Source of the DNA: Phaeovulum vinaykumarii
GTDB lineage: Bacteria; Pseudomonadota; Alphaproteobacteria; Rhodobacterales; Rhodobacteraceae
Assembly: GCF_900156695.1 (NCBI RefSeq)
Contig: NZ_FTOM01000002.1
Span: 744,001 to 808,000 of the forward strand
DNA length: 64,000 bases
Direction of reading: 5' to 3'
Shown: piece by piece, positions 56,224 to 64,000 of the stretch
How positions within the stretch are numbered: the first letter of the stretch is position 1
Layout of the letters: every line of letters starts with the position of its first letter
Translations under genes and position numbers: made by a program
Notes under the pieces: generated by a model
Database searches by the model: none
Seen by the model: the letters and a program-made list of their open reading frames with translations, nothing else
What the model was told of the DNA's origin: nothing

Positions 56224-57117
56224 TCAGCGAATGCGAGGCTTGATGCGCGGCTCGGTCGAGCGGATCAGGCTGCCCGCGCCGTGATCGGTGAACAATTCCA
56301 GCAGGCAGGCATTGCGCACCCGCCCGTCCAGGATCACCACCGCGCGCACCCCGTCCTCGACCGCCTTGAGCGCGGTCTCGGTCTTGGGGATCATGCCGCC
56401 CGCGATGGTGCCGTCGGCGATCATGGCGCGCACCTCGTCGGGGGTCATCTGGGTGACGACATTGCCGGTCTTGTCCTTGACCCCGGCCACGTCGGTCAGC
56501 AGCAACAGCCGGTCGGCCTTGAGCGCCCCGGCGATCGCGCCCGCGGCGGTGTCGCCGTTGACGTTGAAGGTCTCGTTGTCGTTCTCGCCGGTGCCGACGG
56601 GGGCCACCACGGGAATGATCCCGGCGCCGTAGAGGTCGCGCAGCACCTGCACGTTCATCTCGACGGGGCGGCCGACAAAGCCCAGTTCCGGGTCGTCGGG
56701 GGCGCAGACCATCAGGTCGTCGTCCTTGCCCGAGATGCCCACGGCGCGCCCGCCCTGATCGTTGATCGCCTGCACGATGCGCTTGTTGACCAGCCCCGAG
56801 AGCACCATCTCGACCACCTCGACGGTGGCCTGATCGGTCACCCGCTTGCCGCGCACCCAATCCGAGGTGATGCCCAGCCGCTTGAGCAGGTCGTTGATCA
56901 TCGGGCCGCCGCCATGGACCACGACCGGGTTCATCCCGACCTGCCGCATCAGCACGATATCGCGGGCAAACTCGGCCATCGCGGCCTCATCGCCCATCGC
57001 GTTGCCGCCGAACTTCACCACCACCACGGCGCCGGTGTAGCGCTGCAGATAGGGCAGGGCTTCAGAGAGCGTGCGCGCGGTGGCAATCCAGTCTCGGTCC
57101 ATGTTCTGCTTTCTCAT
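56224..57117 (-). CDS. argB: Acetylglutamate kinase
   Basis: A 297-aa amino-acid kinase catalysing the second step of arginine synthesis. Signatures: [78 protein letters not shown] and [15 protein letters not shown]. The N-terminal helix ([19 protein letters not shown]) is the arginine-sensing segment of feedback-inhibited hexameric enzymes. ATG 57117 is taken because GGGGA precedes it; an upstream TTG at 57144 and an internal ATG at 57102 are alternatives. Confidence 0.96.
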   Translation of the reverse strand: MRKQNMDRDWIATARTLSEALPYLQRYTGAVVVVKFGGNAMGDEAAMAEFARDIVLMRQVGMNPVVVHGGGPMINDLLKRLGITSDWVRGKRVTDQATVEVVEMVLSGLVNKRIVQAINDQGGRAVGISGKDDDLMVCAPDDPELGFVGRPVEMNVQVLRDLYGAGIIPVVAPVGTGENDNETFNVNGDTAAGAIAGALKADRLLLLTDVAGVKDKTGNVVTQMTPDEVRAMIADGTIAGGMIPKTETALKAVEDGVRAVVILDGRVRNACLLELFTDHGAGSLIRSTEPRIKPRIR

Positions 57118-57259
57118 TGCGGTTCCCCGGAAAACGGCGCTCAAGGACTAGCCGTTTCGGCCCCCCCTGCCAAGAGGCGGCTGCGGCATCTTCGCGCCCG
57201 GCTTGCGTCTGGCGCCAGATGCGCTAGCTGGAACCGGAACGGGACCAGAGGAGACCGCC

Positions 57260-57997
57260 ATGGCCGGAGATGATCGCAAGGTGCTGCTGCTGACCGGGGC
57301 CAGCCGCGGGATCGGCCATGCCACGGTCAAGCGCTTCGCGCGCGAGGGCTGGCGCATCGTGACCTGTTCGCGCCAGGCCTTCCCCGAGGAATGCCCCTGG
57401 GGCGGCGGCCGCGAGGATCACATCCAGCTCGACCTGTCGAGCGCGCAGAAGACCATCGAGGCGGTCGCGGACATCCGTTCGCGGCTCAATGGCAAGCTGC
57501 ATGCGCTGGTCAACAATGCCGGCATCTCGCCCAAGGGGCCGGGGGGCAGCCGGCTGAATTCCATCGACACCGACCTCCAGACCTGGGGGCAGGTGTTCCA
57601 CGTCAACTTCTTCGCCTCGATCGTGCTGGCGCGCGGGCTCAAGGACGAGCTGGCCGCGGCGCGCGGATCGGTGGTCAACGTGACCTCGATCGCGGGCAGC
57701 CGGGTGCACCCCTTCGCGGGCGCGGCCTATGCCACGTCGAAGGCGGCGCTGGCGGCGCTGACGCGCGAGATGGCGCATGATTTCGGGCCGCTGGGCGTGC
57801 GCGTCAACGCGATCGCGCCGGGCGAGATCGCCACCTCGATCCTGAGCCCCGGCACCGAGAAGATCGTCGAGGGCCTGCCGCTGCGCCGTCTGGGCCAGCC
57901 GCGCGAGGTGGCCGACGTGATCTGGTTCCTGTGCTCGCCCGAAAGCGAATATGTCACCGGCGTCGAGATCGAGGTGAACGGCGGCCAGCACGTCTGA
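57260..57997 (+). CDS. Short-chain dehydrogenase/reductase
   Basis: A 245-aa classical SDR with the nucleotide motif LTGASRGIGHATVKRF, NNAG in ALVNNAGISPKG, catalytic Ser/Tyr/Lys (NVTSIAG, AAYATSKAALAALTREMA) and RVNAIAPGEIATSI. The C-terminal SPESEYVTGVEIEVNGGQHV is typical of FabG-like enzymes. The substrate is unknown. ATG 57260 follows AGAGGAGACC; an upstream in-frame ATG lacks such a site. It is divergent from argB. Confidence 0.92.
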   Translation: MAGDDRKVLLLTGASRGIGHATVKRFAREGWRIVTCSRQAFPEECPWGGGREDHIQLDLSSAQKTIEAVADIRSRLNGKLHALVNNAGISPKGPGGSRLNSIDTDLQTWGQVFHVNFFASIVLARGLKDELAAARGSVVNVTSIAGSRVHPFAGAAYATSKAALAALTREMAHDFGPLGVRVNAIAPGEIATSILSPGTEKIVEGLPLRRLGQPREVADVIWFLCSPESEYVTGVEIEVNGGQHV

Positions 57998-58180
57998 GCC
58001 GGCTCCCCGGGGCCAGCACCTCGGGGCCAACACCCTTGTGCAGGTTCGCAGGGGGCCCGGGACGGGCAGCCCTGGGCTGATCGGGGCAGACCGTCCATCG
58101 CCACCGCGCCCGCGCGCAGGGCGATCCCGGCGGCGGGGCGTCGGGGCGGGCCGTGGCGTCGGGGCGGGGCGGCGGGCGCC
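57998..58180. other. SDR-engB convergent spacer
   Basis: No gene. Contains short repeats such as GGCCAGCAC (twice near 57980-58020) and GGCGTCGGGGCGGG (twice near 58137-58172). Confidence 0.4.
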
Positions 58181-58828
58181 TCAGCCGATCCCGGCGATCA
58201 GCGCGCGCAAGGTCTCGAGACCCTGTCCCTTTTCTGATGAGGTCATCACGATCTCGGGATAGGCGGCGGGGTGGCGGGCCAGCTTCTCGCGCACCTGCGC
58301 CAGCGTCTTGTCGCAGCCCGCGGCAGTCAGCTTGTCGGCCTTGGTCATCACCACCTGAAAGGTCACCGCCGATCGGTCGAGAAGGGTCATGATTTCCTCG
58401 TCCACCGGCTTGATGCCGTGGCGGGTGTCCACCAGCACGAAGGCGCGGCGCAGGGTGGCGCGTCCGGCCAGATAATCCTTGAGCAGGCGTTGCCATTTCT
58501 CGACCACGCCCAGCGGCGCATTGGCATAGCCATAGCCGGGCAGGTCCACCAGATAGGGCCCGCCGCGGGTGGTGAAGAAGTTGATCTCCTGGGTGCGGCC
58601 GGGCGTGTTCGAGGCCCGCGCCAGCTGCCGCCGTCCGGTCAGCGCGTTGATCAGGCTGGACTTGCCCACGTTCGAACGTCCGGCAAAGCAGACCTCGGGG
58701 CGGTCGTCGGGGGGCAGCCCGTCCATCGCCACCACGCCCTTGAGGAACTCGACCTCGGCGGCAAAGAGCTTGCGCCCGGCCTCGCGGGCGATGTCGTCGG
58801 GCTCGGGGGCCAGGGGATAGGAGATCAT
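58181..58828 (-). CDS. engB: EngB (YsxC/YihA) ribosome-assembly GTPase
   Basis: A 215-aa TRAFAC GTPase needed for late 50S assembly. G1 FAGRSNVGKSSLINALTG, G2 TPGRTQEINFF, G3 VDLPGYGYANAP, G4 VMTKADKL and G5 TSSEKGQG are all present. The ATG overlaps the stop of the MOSC gene (ATGA). Part of the yidC-MOSC-engB block. Confidence 0.96.
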   Translation of the reverse strand: MISYPLAPEPDDIAREAGRKLFAAEVEFLKGVVAMDGLPPDDRPEVCFAGRSNVGKSSLINALTGRRQLARASNTPGRTQEINFFTTRGGPYLVDLPGYGYANAPLGVVEKWQRLLKDYLAGRATLRRAFVLVDTRHGIKPVDEEIMTLLDRSAVTFQVVMTKADKLTAAGCDKTLAQVREKLARHPAAYPEIVMTSSEKGQGLETLRALIAGIG

Positions 58829-59586
58829 GCCAGAACCTCTATGGGATCGCCGCGGCGGATGGGGCCGCCCTTCAGGACGGCGGCGTAAAGACCGAAGTCG
58901 CGGTCGCCAAAGCGCGCCTGAAGCGCGGCCAGCGTGTCGCCTGCTTCCGCGCCGGTTTCGGGGTCGGCGCAGGTTGCCCGGCAGCGCGTGATGGGCCGGG
59001 CCACCTCGAGGATCGCGCCCCCCACGCGCAGCCGCGTGCCCGCGCCAAGGGCGCGTTCGGCGTCTTCCGGCCAGCCCTCGATCCAGAGATTTCCGCGCCA
59101 GCGGTGGATCGACAGATCGCGCCCCATCGCACGGCCCAGGGCCGCATTCGAGGACAGCGACAGGATCGACAGCCAGGGCGCGCGCGCATCGCTCAGCGCC
59201 TGACCTGCGGGCGCGGGCACCAGATCGCGCGGGGCAGGGCGCCCCTCGGGCCAGAGCGGGGCCAGCCAGTCCAGCAGCCGGGCGCGGTCGGCGGCCTGCG
59301 CAGGGGCGATGGTGATCGCGGGGCGGCGGGGGTGGCTCAGGGCGATCCGCCCGCCCTCCATGCGCGCGCGCACCGCCATCAGCGCGGGCGCCGCGGCTCC
59401 GCGCAGGAAATTCGACTTGGGCGCCCAGCCGCGCGGGTCGCCGTCGAATGTCGCGGCCGCATGGGCCACGGCCCAGGCCCGGTCAAACGGCAGAACGCCC
59501 CCCTCGGCGAGGGAGGCGTCCGCGATCTCCTCGACCCCGATCGACTTGATCGGATGGCGCAGGATCCGGGCCAGCGTGGCGGCCAT
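58825..59586 (-). CDS. MOSC domain protein
   Basis: A 253-aa protein with an N-terminal beta-barrel (MOSC_N: ILRHPIKSIGVEEI, LPFDRAWAVAH) and a C-terminal MOSC domain (NLWIEGWPEDAERALGAGTRLRVG, ITRCRATCADPETG with the conserved Cys, GDRDFGLYAAVLKGG). MOSC proteins bind molybdenum cofactor or handle activated sulfur. The substrate is unknown. ATG 59586 overlaps the yidC stop; a GTG one codon earlier is possible. Confidence 0.9.
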   Translation of the reverse strand: MAATLARILRHPIKSIGVEEIADASLAEGGVLPFDRAWAVAHAAATFDGDPRGWAPKSNFLRGAAAPALMAVRARMEGGRIALSHPRRPAITIAPAQAADRARLLDWLAPLWPEGRPAPRDLVPAPAGQALSDARAPWLSILSLSSNAALGRAMGRDLSIHRWRGNLWIEGWPEDAERALGAGTRLRVGGAILEVARPITRCRATCADPETGAEAGDTLAALQARFGDRDFGLYAAVLKGGPIRRGDPIEVLA

Positions 59587-61577
59587 CACTTCTTGTCGCG
59601 CAGCGAATTGCCCGCACGGCCGGATTTCGACGGCCGCGCCGCGGGCTTGCCTTCGGCCGGCGTGGCCGCCCCGGATTTGGCGGTGTCGGCCTTGTGCGCG
59701 GCCTTGGTGCTGACGGGCTTGGGCGCGTTAGCGGGCGCGGCGGCTTGCTTGCGCGAGAAGCTGGCCAAGATGTTGCCGAACAGATCCGGCCGATGCCCGT
59801 GCATGGTCATGATCGTGTATTGCTGGATGAAGGTGATCATGTTGTTCGCGATCCAGTAGATCACCAGACCCGAGGCAAAGCTTCCCAGCATGAACATGAA
59901 CACCCAGGGCATCCAGGCGAAGATCGCGGCCTGGGTGGGGTCGGTCGGCGTCGGGTTCAGCTTCTGCTGAAGCCACATCGAGATCCCCAGGATGATCGGC
60001 AAGATGCCCAGCGAGAAGATGTGCAGGAACGAGCTGGGGTCCGGCACCGGCGTGTTCAGCAGCCCGAAGAGGTTGAGGATCGAGGTCGGATCGGGCGCCG
60101 ACAGGTCATGGATCCAGCCGATCCAGGGCGCGTGGCGCAGCTCGATGGTGACGAAGATGACCTTGTAAAGCGAGAAGAAGATCGGGATCTGTAAGAAGAT
60201 CGGCAGGCAGCCCGCGGCGGGGTTGACCTTCTCGCGCTTGTAGAGCGCCATCATCTCCATCTGGAGGCGCTGCTTGTCGTCGCCGCAGCGCTCCTTGAGC
60301 TTCTCCATCTCGGGCTGGATTTCCTTCATCTTGGCCATCGACACATACGAGGTCTTGGCCAGCGGGAAGACCACCAGCTTGATCAGGATGGTCAGCCCGA
60401 TGATCGCCCAGCCCATCGCGCCCGGCAGGCCATAGCCGGCGAAGAGCTGGTTGAGATGGTGCAGGATCCAGAACATCCCCTTGGTCAGCGGGAAGAACCA
60501 GCCCCAGTCGATCGAGTCGATGAAACGGTCGATGCCCAGGTTGGTCTCGTAATCCTTGATGGTCTGCCATTCCTTGGCGCCGGCAAACAGCATCGTGGTC
60601 GCGCCGACCGTGCCGCCGGGCATGACGTCCATGACCGGAAGGCGCGCCTCGGCCTGATAGATGTCGGCGGCGGGGGCGTATTTGACCACCGAGGTGAAGG
60701 GCTGGCCCGGCTCGGGCACCAGCGTCGTCATCCAGTATTTGTCGGTGAAGCCGATCCAGCCGTTCTCGGTCACGTCGCGGATCTCGGCCATGCCTTCGCG
60801 CGGGACCGGGTCCAGCTTGGCGATGTTCTTGTATTTCAGCTCGTCCAGCTCGCCGTCAGCCATGCCCACCGCGCCCTCGTGCAGGACGTAGAAGGACTGG
60901 CCCTCGGGCTTGCCGTGCCGGGCCACGATGCCATAGGGCGCCAGCCGCACCGGGGTCGTGCCGCGGTTCTCGACGCTCTGGGTCACGGTGAACAGGTAAT
61001 TGTCATCGACCGTGATCTGGCGGTGGAAGATCAGGCCCGCGCCATTGTCCCATTGCAGCGTGACGGGTTGGCCCGGCGCCAGCACGTCGCCTGATTCGAC
61101 CGACCAGATCGTGCGCGCATCGGGCACCAGCGCGGGGTCCATCCCGCCGGCCGGAAGCCAGCCGTAGACGGCGTAATAGGCGTGATCGTCGGCCGCGGCG
61201 CCCACCGGCGCCAGCAGGCGCACATCGGGCGAGCCCGCGTCGAGCGTTTCCTTGTAGTCGAGCAGCAAAAGGTCGTCGATGCGCCCGCCCGCCAGCGAGA
61301 TCGAGCCCGAAAGCCGCGGCGTGTCGATCTGCACGCGGTCGGCGCTGGCCACGCCGGCTGCGGCGGCAGGGCTGGCCGCGGGGGCGGCAACCTGCGGGGC
61401 AGCATCGGGCGCGGCGGCGGCGGGCGGCGGCAGCAGCCCCTCGGCCGGGGTGCTGGCCTCGATCCCGGGTGCCTGCGCCTCGGGCGCTTCCGGCGGGGAC
61501 ACGAACGTGTACCACACCAGGATCACCAGAAAGGACAGCACGCTCGCAAGGATGAGATTCTTGTTCTGATCGTCCAT
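59586..61577 (-). CDS. yidC: Membrane protein insertase YidC
   Basis: A 663-aa Gram-negative YidC. TM1 is NLILASVLSFLVILVWYTFVSPP. Then comes a Pro/Ala linker, a large periplasmic beta domain, and the conserved insertase core beginning ALAYGLPGAMGWAIIGLTILIKLVVFPLAKTSYVSMAKMKEIQPEMEKLKERCGDD-like sequence, with the hydrophilic-groove Arg/Lys region, INPAAGCLPIFLQIPIFFSLYKV-type helix and a Lys/Ala-rich C-tail. It inserts F0 c and other membrane proteins. Stop overlaps the MOSC gene. Confidence 0.96.
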   Translation of the reverse strand: MDDQNKNLILASVLSFLVILVWYTFVSPPEAPEAQAPGIEASTPAEGLLPPPAAAAPDAAPQVAAPAASPAAAAGVASADRVQIDTPRLSGSISLAGGRIDDLLLLDYKETLDAGSPDVRLLAPVGAAADDHAYYAVYGWLPAGGMDPALVPDARTIWSVESGDVLAPGQPVTLQWDNGAGLIFHRQITVDDNYLFTVTQSVENRGTTPVRLAPYGIVARHGKPEGQSFYVLHEGAVGMADGELDELKYKNIAKLDPVPREGMAEIRDVTENGWIGFTDKYWMTTLVPEPGQPFTSVVKYAPAADIYQAEARLPVMDVMPGGTVGATTMLFAGAKEWQTIKDYETNLGIDRFIDSIDWGWFFPLTKGMFWILHHLNQLFAGYGLPGAMGWAIIGLTILIKLVVFPLAKTSYVSMAKMKEIQPEMEKLKERCGDDKQRLQMEMMALYKREKVNPAAGCLPIFLQIPIFFSLYKVIFVTIELRHAPWIGWIHDLSAPDPTSILNLFGLLNTPVPDPSSFLHIFSLGILPIILGISMWLQQKLNPTPTDPTQAAIFAWMPWVFMFMLGSFASGLVIYWIANNMITFIQQYTIMTMHGHRPDLFGNILASFSRKQAAAPANAPKPVSTKAAHKADTAKSGAATPAEGKPAARPSKSGRAGNSLRDKK

Positions 61578-61903
61578 GGGGACCGCCGTTGCCTGAAGGA
61601 TTTGGGCGCAGGTTCAATAGAAGGGGGGGGCAAAGGTCAAGCGGTTTTCCCCCGCGGGCCCTGCGTGACAGGCCCGCAGGCGGGGGGATTTCGCCCTGCC
61701 TGCGCCGCTGTGGTGCCCCCCGCGGTGCCCTCTGCGGCGGCTCCTGTGACGTCCCCTTTGGCGGCGGGCACTCTGCGGCCCGCGCAAGGGGCGTGGCGGG
61801 CACAAGGCAGGGCGGGGACAGCGCCTGGCCGCCCGCGCGCGGGGCGAAAACCATGCGCGCGCCGGGGCTTGCACCACGGCAAGAGGGGCGCGCAGGCCCT
61901 GCG
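61578..61903. other. Intergenic region upstream of yidC
   Basis: No gene is supported. The sequence is GC-rich with short repeats of CCTGCGTGACAGG/CCCGCAGG type near 61660-61690. The rightmost bases are the 3' flank of the heme-protein gene. No clear promoter. Confidence 0.4.
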
Positions 61904-62764
61904 TCAGGCGGGCTCGGCGTCCAGAAGTGCCGCCCAGCCCGCGGCGTCGGTGCCCGCCAGTTCGATCACCGTCGCGCCGGCCGCATCGAGGCCCAGCACC
62001 GCGCCGTCGGGCATCTGCGCGATCCGCGCCAGACGATCGGTGCGCAGATGCATCTCGAGGCCCGGATCGAGCACGTTCCAATAGGGGCCATAGGTGGCGG
62101 TCTTGACGATCGGGCCTTCATATTCCGCCGCGCAGCCGCGGTTGGTCACGCGCAGCCGCACCGGCACGGCCGCCTCGGCCGCCCCGCGCATCAGCCGCTC
62201 GAAGGCGCCGGGGGCAAGCTCGCGCGCGGCCCCCGCGGCGTCCCGGCCCGCCATGCCGCCCGCGGGGGGCGCGGCCGGGGTGAAGAGGTCGCTCTGTTCG
62301 GGCAGGGCCAGGCCCGCGACCATCTCGTCCCAGCCGGGCGCCTCGGAACCTTCCAGCGCAAAGGCCTTGTGCACGGCCTCGCCCGCGGCATCGAAGATCT
62401 GGAGCGACCGGCGCAGCCCGCCCGAGACGGTGCGCGTCATGGCAAAGCCATGCACCCAATGGTCGGGGGTGATGTCGATGCCCACGCGGCCGTCGCCGTC
62501 GCGGTAATGGCCGGTGATCTCGAGAATGGCGATGTCGTTGCGCGTCAGCCCCATGATCGACGGATAGGGCGCCAGCGCCGCCAGGATGCGCGCCGGATCG
62601 GCCTGGATGCGGGTGATCGTGGTGCCGTCATGCGGGCCCAGATGCGCGGCCAGAAGGTCGGCCTCGGTGATCCCCAGCCCATCGGCAAAGTCGCGTTCGC
62701 GCGCGGTGGGGGCGGCGGCACGTTCGGCGCGGATCGTCTCGGGGGTGGGGCGGGGCGCGGTCAT
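61904..62764 (-). CDS. Heme-utilisation protein, HemS/HmuS-like, shorter than usual
   Basis: A 286-aa protein whose central part matches the HemS/HmuS fold: IMGLTRNDIAILEITGHYRDGDGRVGIDITPDHWVHGFAMTRTVSGGLRRSLQIFDAAGEAVHKAFAL. The second half has VRLRVTNRGCAAEYEGPIVKTATYGPYWNVLDPGLEMHLRTDRLARIAQM. Full-length HemS/ChuS are about 340-350 residues, so this form is about 60 shorter. These proteins bind, traffic or degrade cytoplasmic heme. No heme receptor or ABC genes are adjacent. Confidence 0.8.
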   Translation of the reverse strand: MTAPRPTPETIRAERAAAPTARERDFADGLGITEADLLAAHLGPHDGTTITRIQADPARILAALAPYPSIMGLTRNDIAILEITGHYRDGDGRVGIDITPDHWVHGFAMTRTVSGGLRRSLQIFDAAGEAVHKAFALEGSEAPGWDEMVAGLALPEQSDLFTPAAPPAGGMAGRDAAGAARELAPGAFERLMRGAAEAAVPVRLRVTNRGCAAEYEGPIVKTATYGPYWNVLDPGLEMHLRTDRLARIAQMPDGAVLGLDAAGATVIELAGTDAAGWAALLDAEPA

Positions 62765-63010
62765 GGGCGGGCCTTTCGTCTGAAGCGGTCGGGCGCGACT
62801 GTAGCCCCCTGCCGGGGAAGGGCAAGAGGCGGGCAGAAGGGGGCAGGGCAGACCACCCGCCGGGCGCGCGCGGGTGGCAGAGGTTGCGGCGGGCCCGCCG
62901 CACGACAGGGCGCGCCGCTGAGATGGCGCGCGCCCGGATGATCCGGATCCGGTGATGTGGAGACCCGTGATGCAGGGGCCATTACGCGGAGGCCGGCAGC
63001 GCCCGCGCCG
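62765..63010. other. Spacer between the FeoA-domain and heme-protein genes
   Basis: No gene is supported. A feoB gene, which often follows feoA, is not present on this side. Confidence 0.4.
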
Positions 63011-63604
63011 TCAGAGGAATTCGATCTCGACCTGGGCGGCCTCGCGCCGGCGCAGGGCGATGAAGGTGTCGCCCACGCGCAGCTCGATCGGGTCGCGCAG
63101 GGGGGCGGCGCGGATCACATGGACATCGCGCCGGGGCTGGAGGCCCAGATCGAGAAGCCGCTGGCGCACCGCGCCGCAGCCGACCAGCCGCAGCACCCGG
63201 CAATGCGCGCCCATCGGGGCTTCGTCGAGGTTGGGGGCGCGGCTGGTGGGGGCGCAGCCGCACCGCTGGCCCGAGCCCGCGCAATGCTTGCCCTTGCCCT
63301 GATGCAGAACGGGCAGATCGTCGTCCAGAACCTTGCAGCCGGTGTGATGGCCCTGCGACGACGCCCGGCGCTTGCCGTGCGGGCCGCCGTGGCCCATGCC
63401 GTGGCCCATGCCGTGGCTGGCGTCGGGGCCCGGCCCGGTGGCGGCTGCGGCGGCCACGGTGCCCATGGGCAGCGCCTTGCGCAGCCGGGTGCGCCAGCCG
63501 CCCAGAACGCCGTCGGTCAGCGCGTCGGCCTCGGCGCCGGCCTCCATCGGCCCGCGCCCCATCTTGCGCCCGCGTCCACGCCCCGAGAAGATGCCGCGTT
63601 TCAT
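63011..63604 (-). CDS. FeoA-domain protein with His/Cys-rich N-terminal half
   Basis: A 197-aa protein. The C-terminal about 75 residues are a FeoA (SH3-like) domain: CRVLRLVGCGAVRQRLLDLGLQPRRDVHVIRAAPLRDPIELRVGDTFIALRRREAAQVEIEFL. The N-terminal 120 residues are Gly/His-rich (HGMGHGMGHGGPHG) with a Cys cluster (TGCKVL, KHCAGSGQRCGCAP). FeoA normally is a 75-90 aa helper of the FeoB iron transporter; the extension would add metal binding. AGGAGG lies four bases before the ATG. Upstream is a near-consensus FnrL site. FeoB is not next to it. Confidence 0.85.
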   Translation of the reverse strand: MKRGIFSGRGRGRKMGRGPMEAGAEADALTDGVLGGWRTRLRKALPMGTVAAAAATGPGPDASHGMGHGMGHGGPHGKRRASSQGHHTGCKVLDDDLPVLHQGKGKHCAGSGQRCGCAPTSRAPNLDEAPMGAHCRVLRLVGCGAVRQRLLDLGLQPRRDVHVIRAAPLRDPIELRVGDTFIALRRREAAQVEIEFL

Positions 63605-63687
63605 GTGCCCTCCTGCCGCGCCGTTCCGGCAAGAGAAGCCGGGAATTGCTCTGGCGCGAGAATTGACGTCCCTGGTCCCTGCGGGCC

Positions 63688-63701
63688 TTGATCCAGATCA
63701 C
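63688..63701 (-). promoter_or_regulatory. Candidate FnrL binding site
   Basis: TTGAT-CCAG-ATCAC differs at one position from the FNR/FnrL consensus TTGAT-N4-ATCAA. Its centre lies 90 bp upstream of the FeoA-domain ATG, consistent with low-oxygen activation from about -41.5. Inferred. Confidence 0.6.
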
Positions 63702-63738
63702 CGGAGACCGGCCGCCCGATCAAGCTGCATTTGCTGAT

Positions 63739-63757
63739 CTATTTCATCAAGAAATAG
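63739..63757. repeat. AT-rich 19-bp palindrome
   Basis: CTATTTC-ATCAA-GAAATAG has exact 7-bp arms. It stands out by AT content and lies between the FnrL-like site and the neighbouring gene. Terminator of the upstream gene or a second regulator site are both possible. Confidence 0.5.
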
Positions 63758-63941
63758 ACCTGCGACATTTGGGCCGCAAGCCCCGAAGCCCGCCTTCGGG
63801 CAGGGACATTGCCCAAAAAGGTCGCGGGCCGTGCGGGTTACGCAGGCTTTGCGGGCGCCCCGCGAAGCTCGGTGCCCCGTGACGCCCGGTGCCCGCTTGC
63901 CCCGACGCCTGCCTGATTGCGCCGGCGCCGGGCGCGGCCTG

Positions 63942-64000
63942 TCAGTGACAGCCGCAGCCGCCTCCATGCTCATGCCCATGGCCGTGACCGCCACAGCAGC
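63942..64000 (-). CDS. His/Cys-rich C-terminus of a SlyD-like protein (partial)
   Basis: Only the last 19 codons are in the window, ending with TGA at 63942-63944. The readable tail is CCGGHGHGHEHGGGCGCH. This strongly recalls the metal-binding tail of the FKBP-type prolyl isomerase SlyD, which ends in GGCGCH in E. coli and which supplies nickel to hydrogenase maturation through HypB. Other metallochaperones with similar tails cannot be excluded from so few residues. Confidence 0.5.
   Translation of the reverse strand, partial: CCGGHGHGHEHGGGCGCH

Noticed and set aside
63688-63757. The palindrome at 63739 as an FNR site
   Set aside because: TGAT and ATCA are separated by seven bases instead of four; only the site at 63688-63701 fits the FNR spacing.

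Overview
This is a GC-rich chromosomal segment of an alphaproteobacterium, most likely a Rhodobacteraceae member close to Rhodobacter/Rhodovulum. The evidence is the uptake-hydrogenase cluster in the order known from Rhodobacter capsulatus (hupTUV-hypF-hupSLC-hupDFGHJK-hypAB-hupR-hypCDE), the split F0 ATP synthase operon atpI-atpB-atpE-b'-b, and typical Rhodobacteraceae housekeeping blocks (rpmH-rnpA-yidD, yidC-MOSC-engB, argB, pyrD). All calls come from reading the sequence; no database search was run.

Layout. 1-1337: 3' end of an exbD-like gene and a tonB-like gene. 1400-4851: a disturbed accessory stretch. It holds a Hint-domain protein with no convincing start codon, a GNAT acetyltransferase, a short and less GC-rich island (small ORF plus an integrase lacking its N-terminus, beside a cluster of inverted repeats), and the C-terminal half of a glycosyltransferase. 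Integrase and glycosyltransferase are cut at the same point near 4300-4310. 5229-10536: five-gene dipeptide/peptide ABC importer. 10623-17045: TetR repressor divergent from a complete RND efflux operon (adaptor, pump, outer-membrane factor). 17188-21553: membrane transporter-like protein, alpha/beta hydrolase, isochorismatase-family hydrolase and a VirJ/AcvB-like protein. 21877-24087: chemoreceptor. 24285-27025: F0 ATP synthase operon (minus strand) with its own intrinsic terminator, then an ArsR-type regulator, PyrD and a DUF952 protein.

29403-49243: the hydrogenase island, 19 genes all on the plus strand. HupUV is the H2-sensing regulatory hydrogenase, HupT the kinase and HupR the response regulator. 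HupSLC is the membrane-bound energy-conserving uptake hydrogenase; its small subunit carries the six-Cys pattern associated with oxygen tolerance. HupDFGHJK and HypABCDEF build the NiFe(CN)2CO site, handle small-subunit assembly and cleave the large-subunit tail. An intrinsic terminator and a 305-bp gap separate hupC from hupD.

49711-64000: a catalytically degenerate GGDEF-EAL protein, ttcA, yidD, rnpA, rpmH, an orphan sensor kinase, argB, an SDR oxidoreductase, engB, a MOSC protein, yidC, a HemS/HmuS-like heme protein, a His/Cys-rich FeoA-domain protein behind a candidate FnrL box, and the His/Cys-rich C-terminal tail of a SlyD-like protein at the edge. The hydrogenase genes follow a known plan. 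The least explained parts are the 3.35-4.32 kb island, the RBS-equipped 38-codon ORF coupled to hupC, the degenerate cyclic-di-GMP protein, the metal-binding FeoA fusion, and repeated 15-18 bp tandem duplications in several intergenic and coding places.
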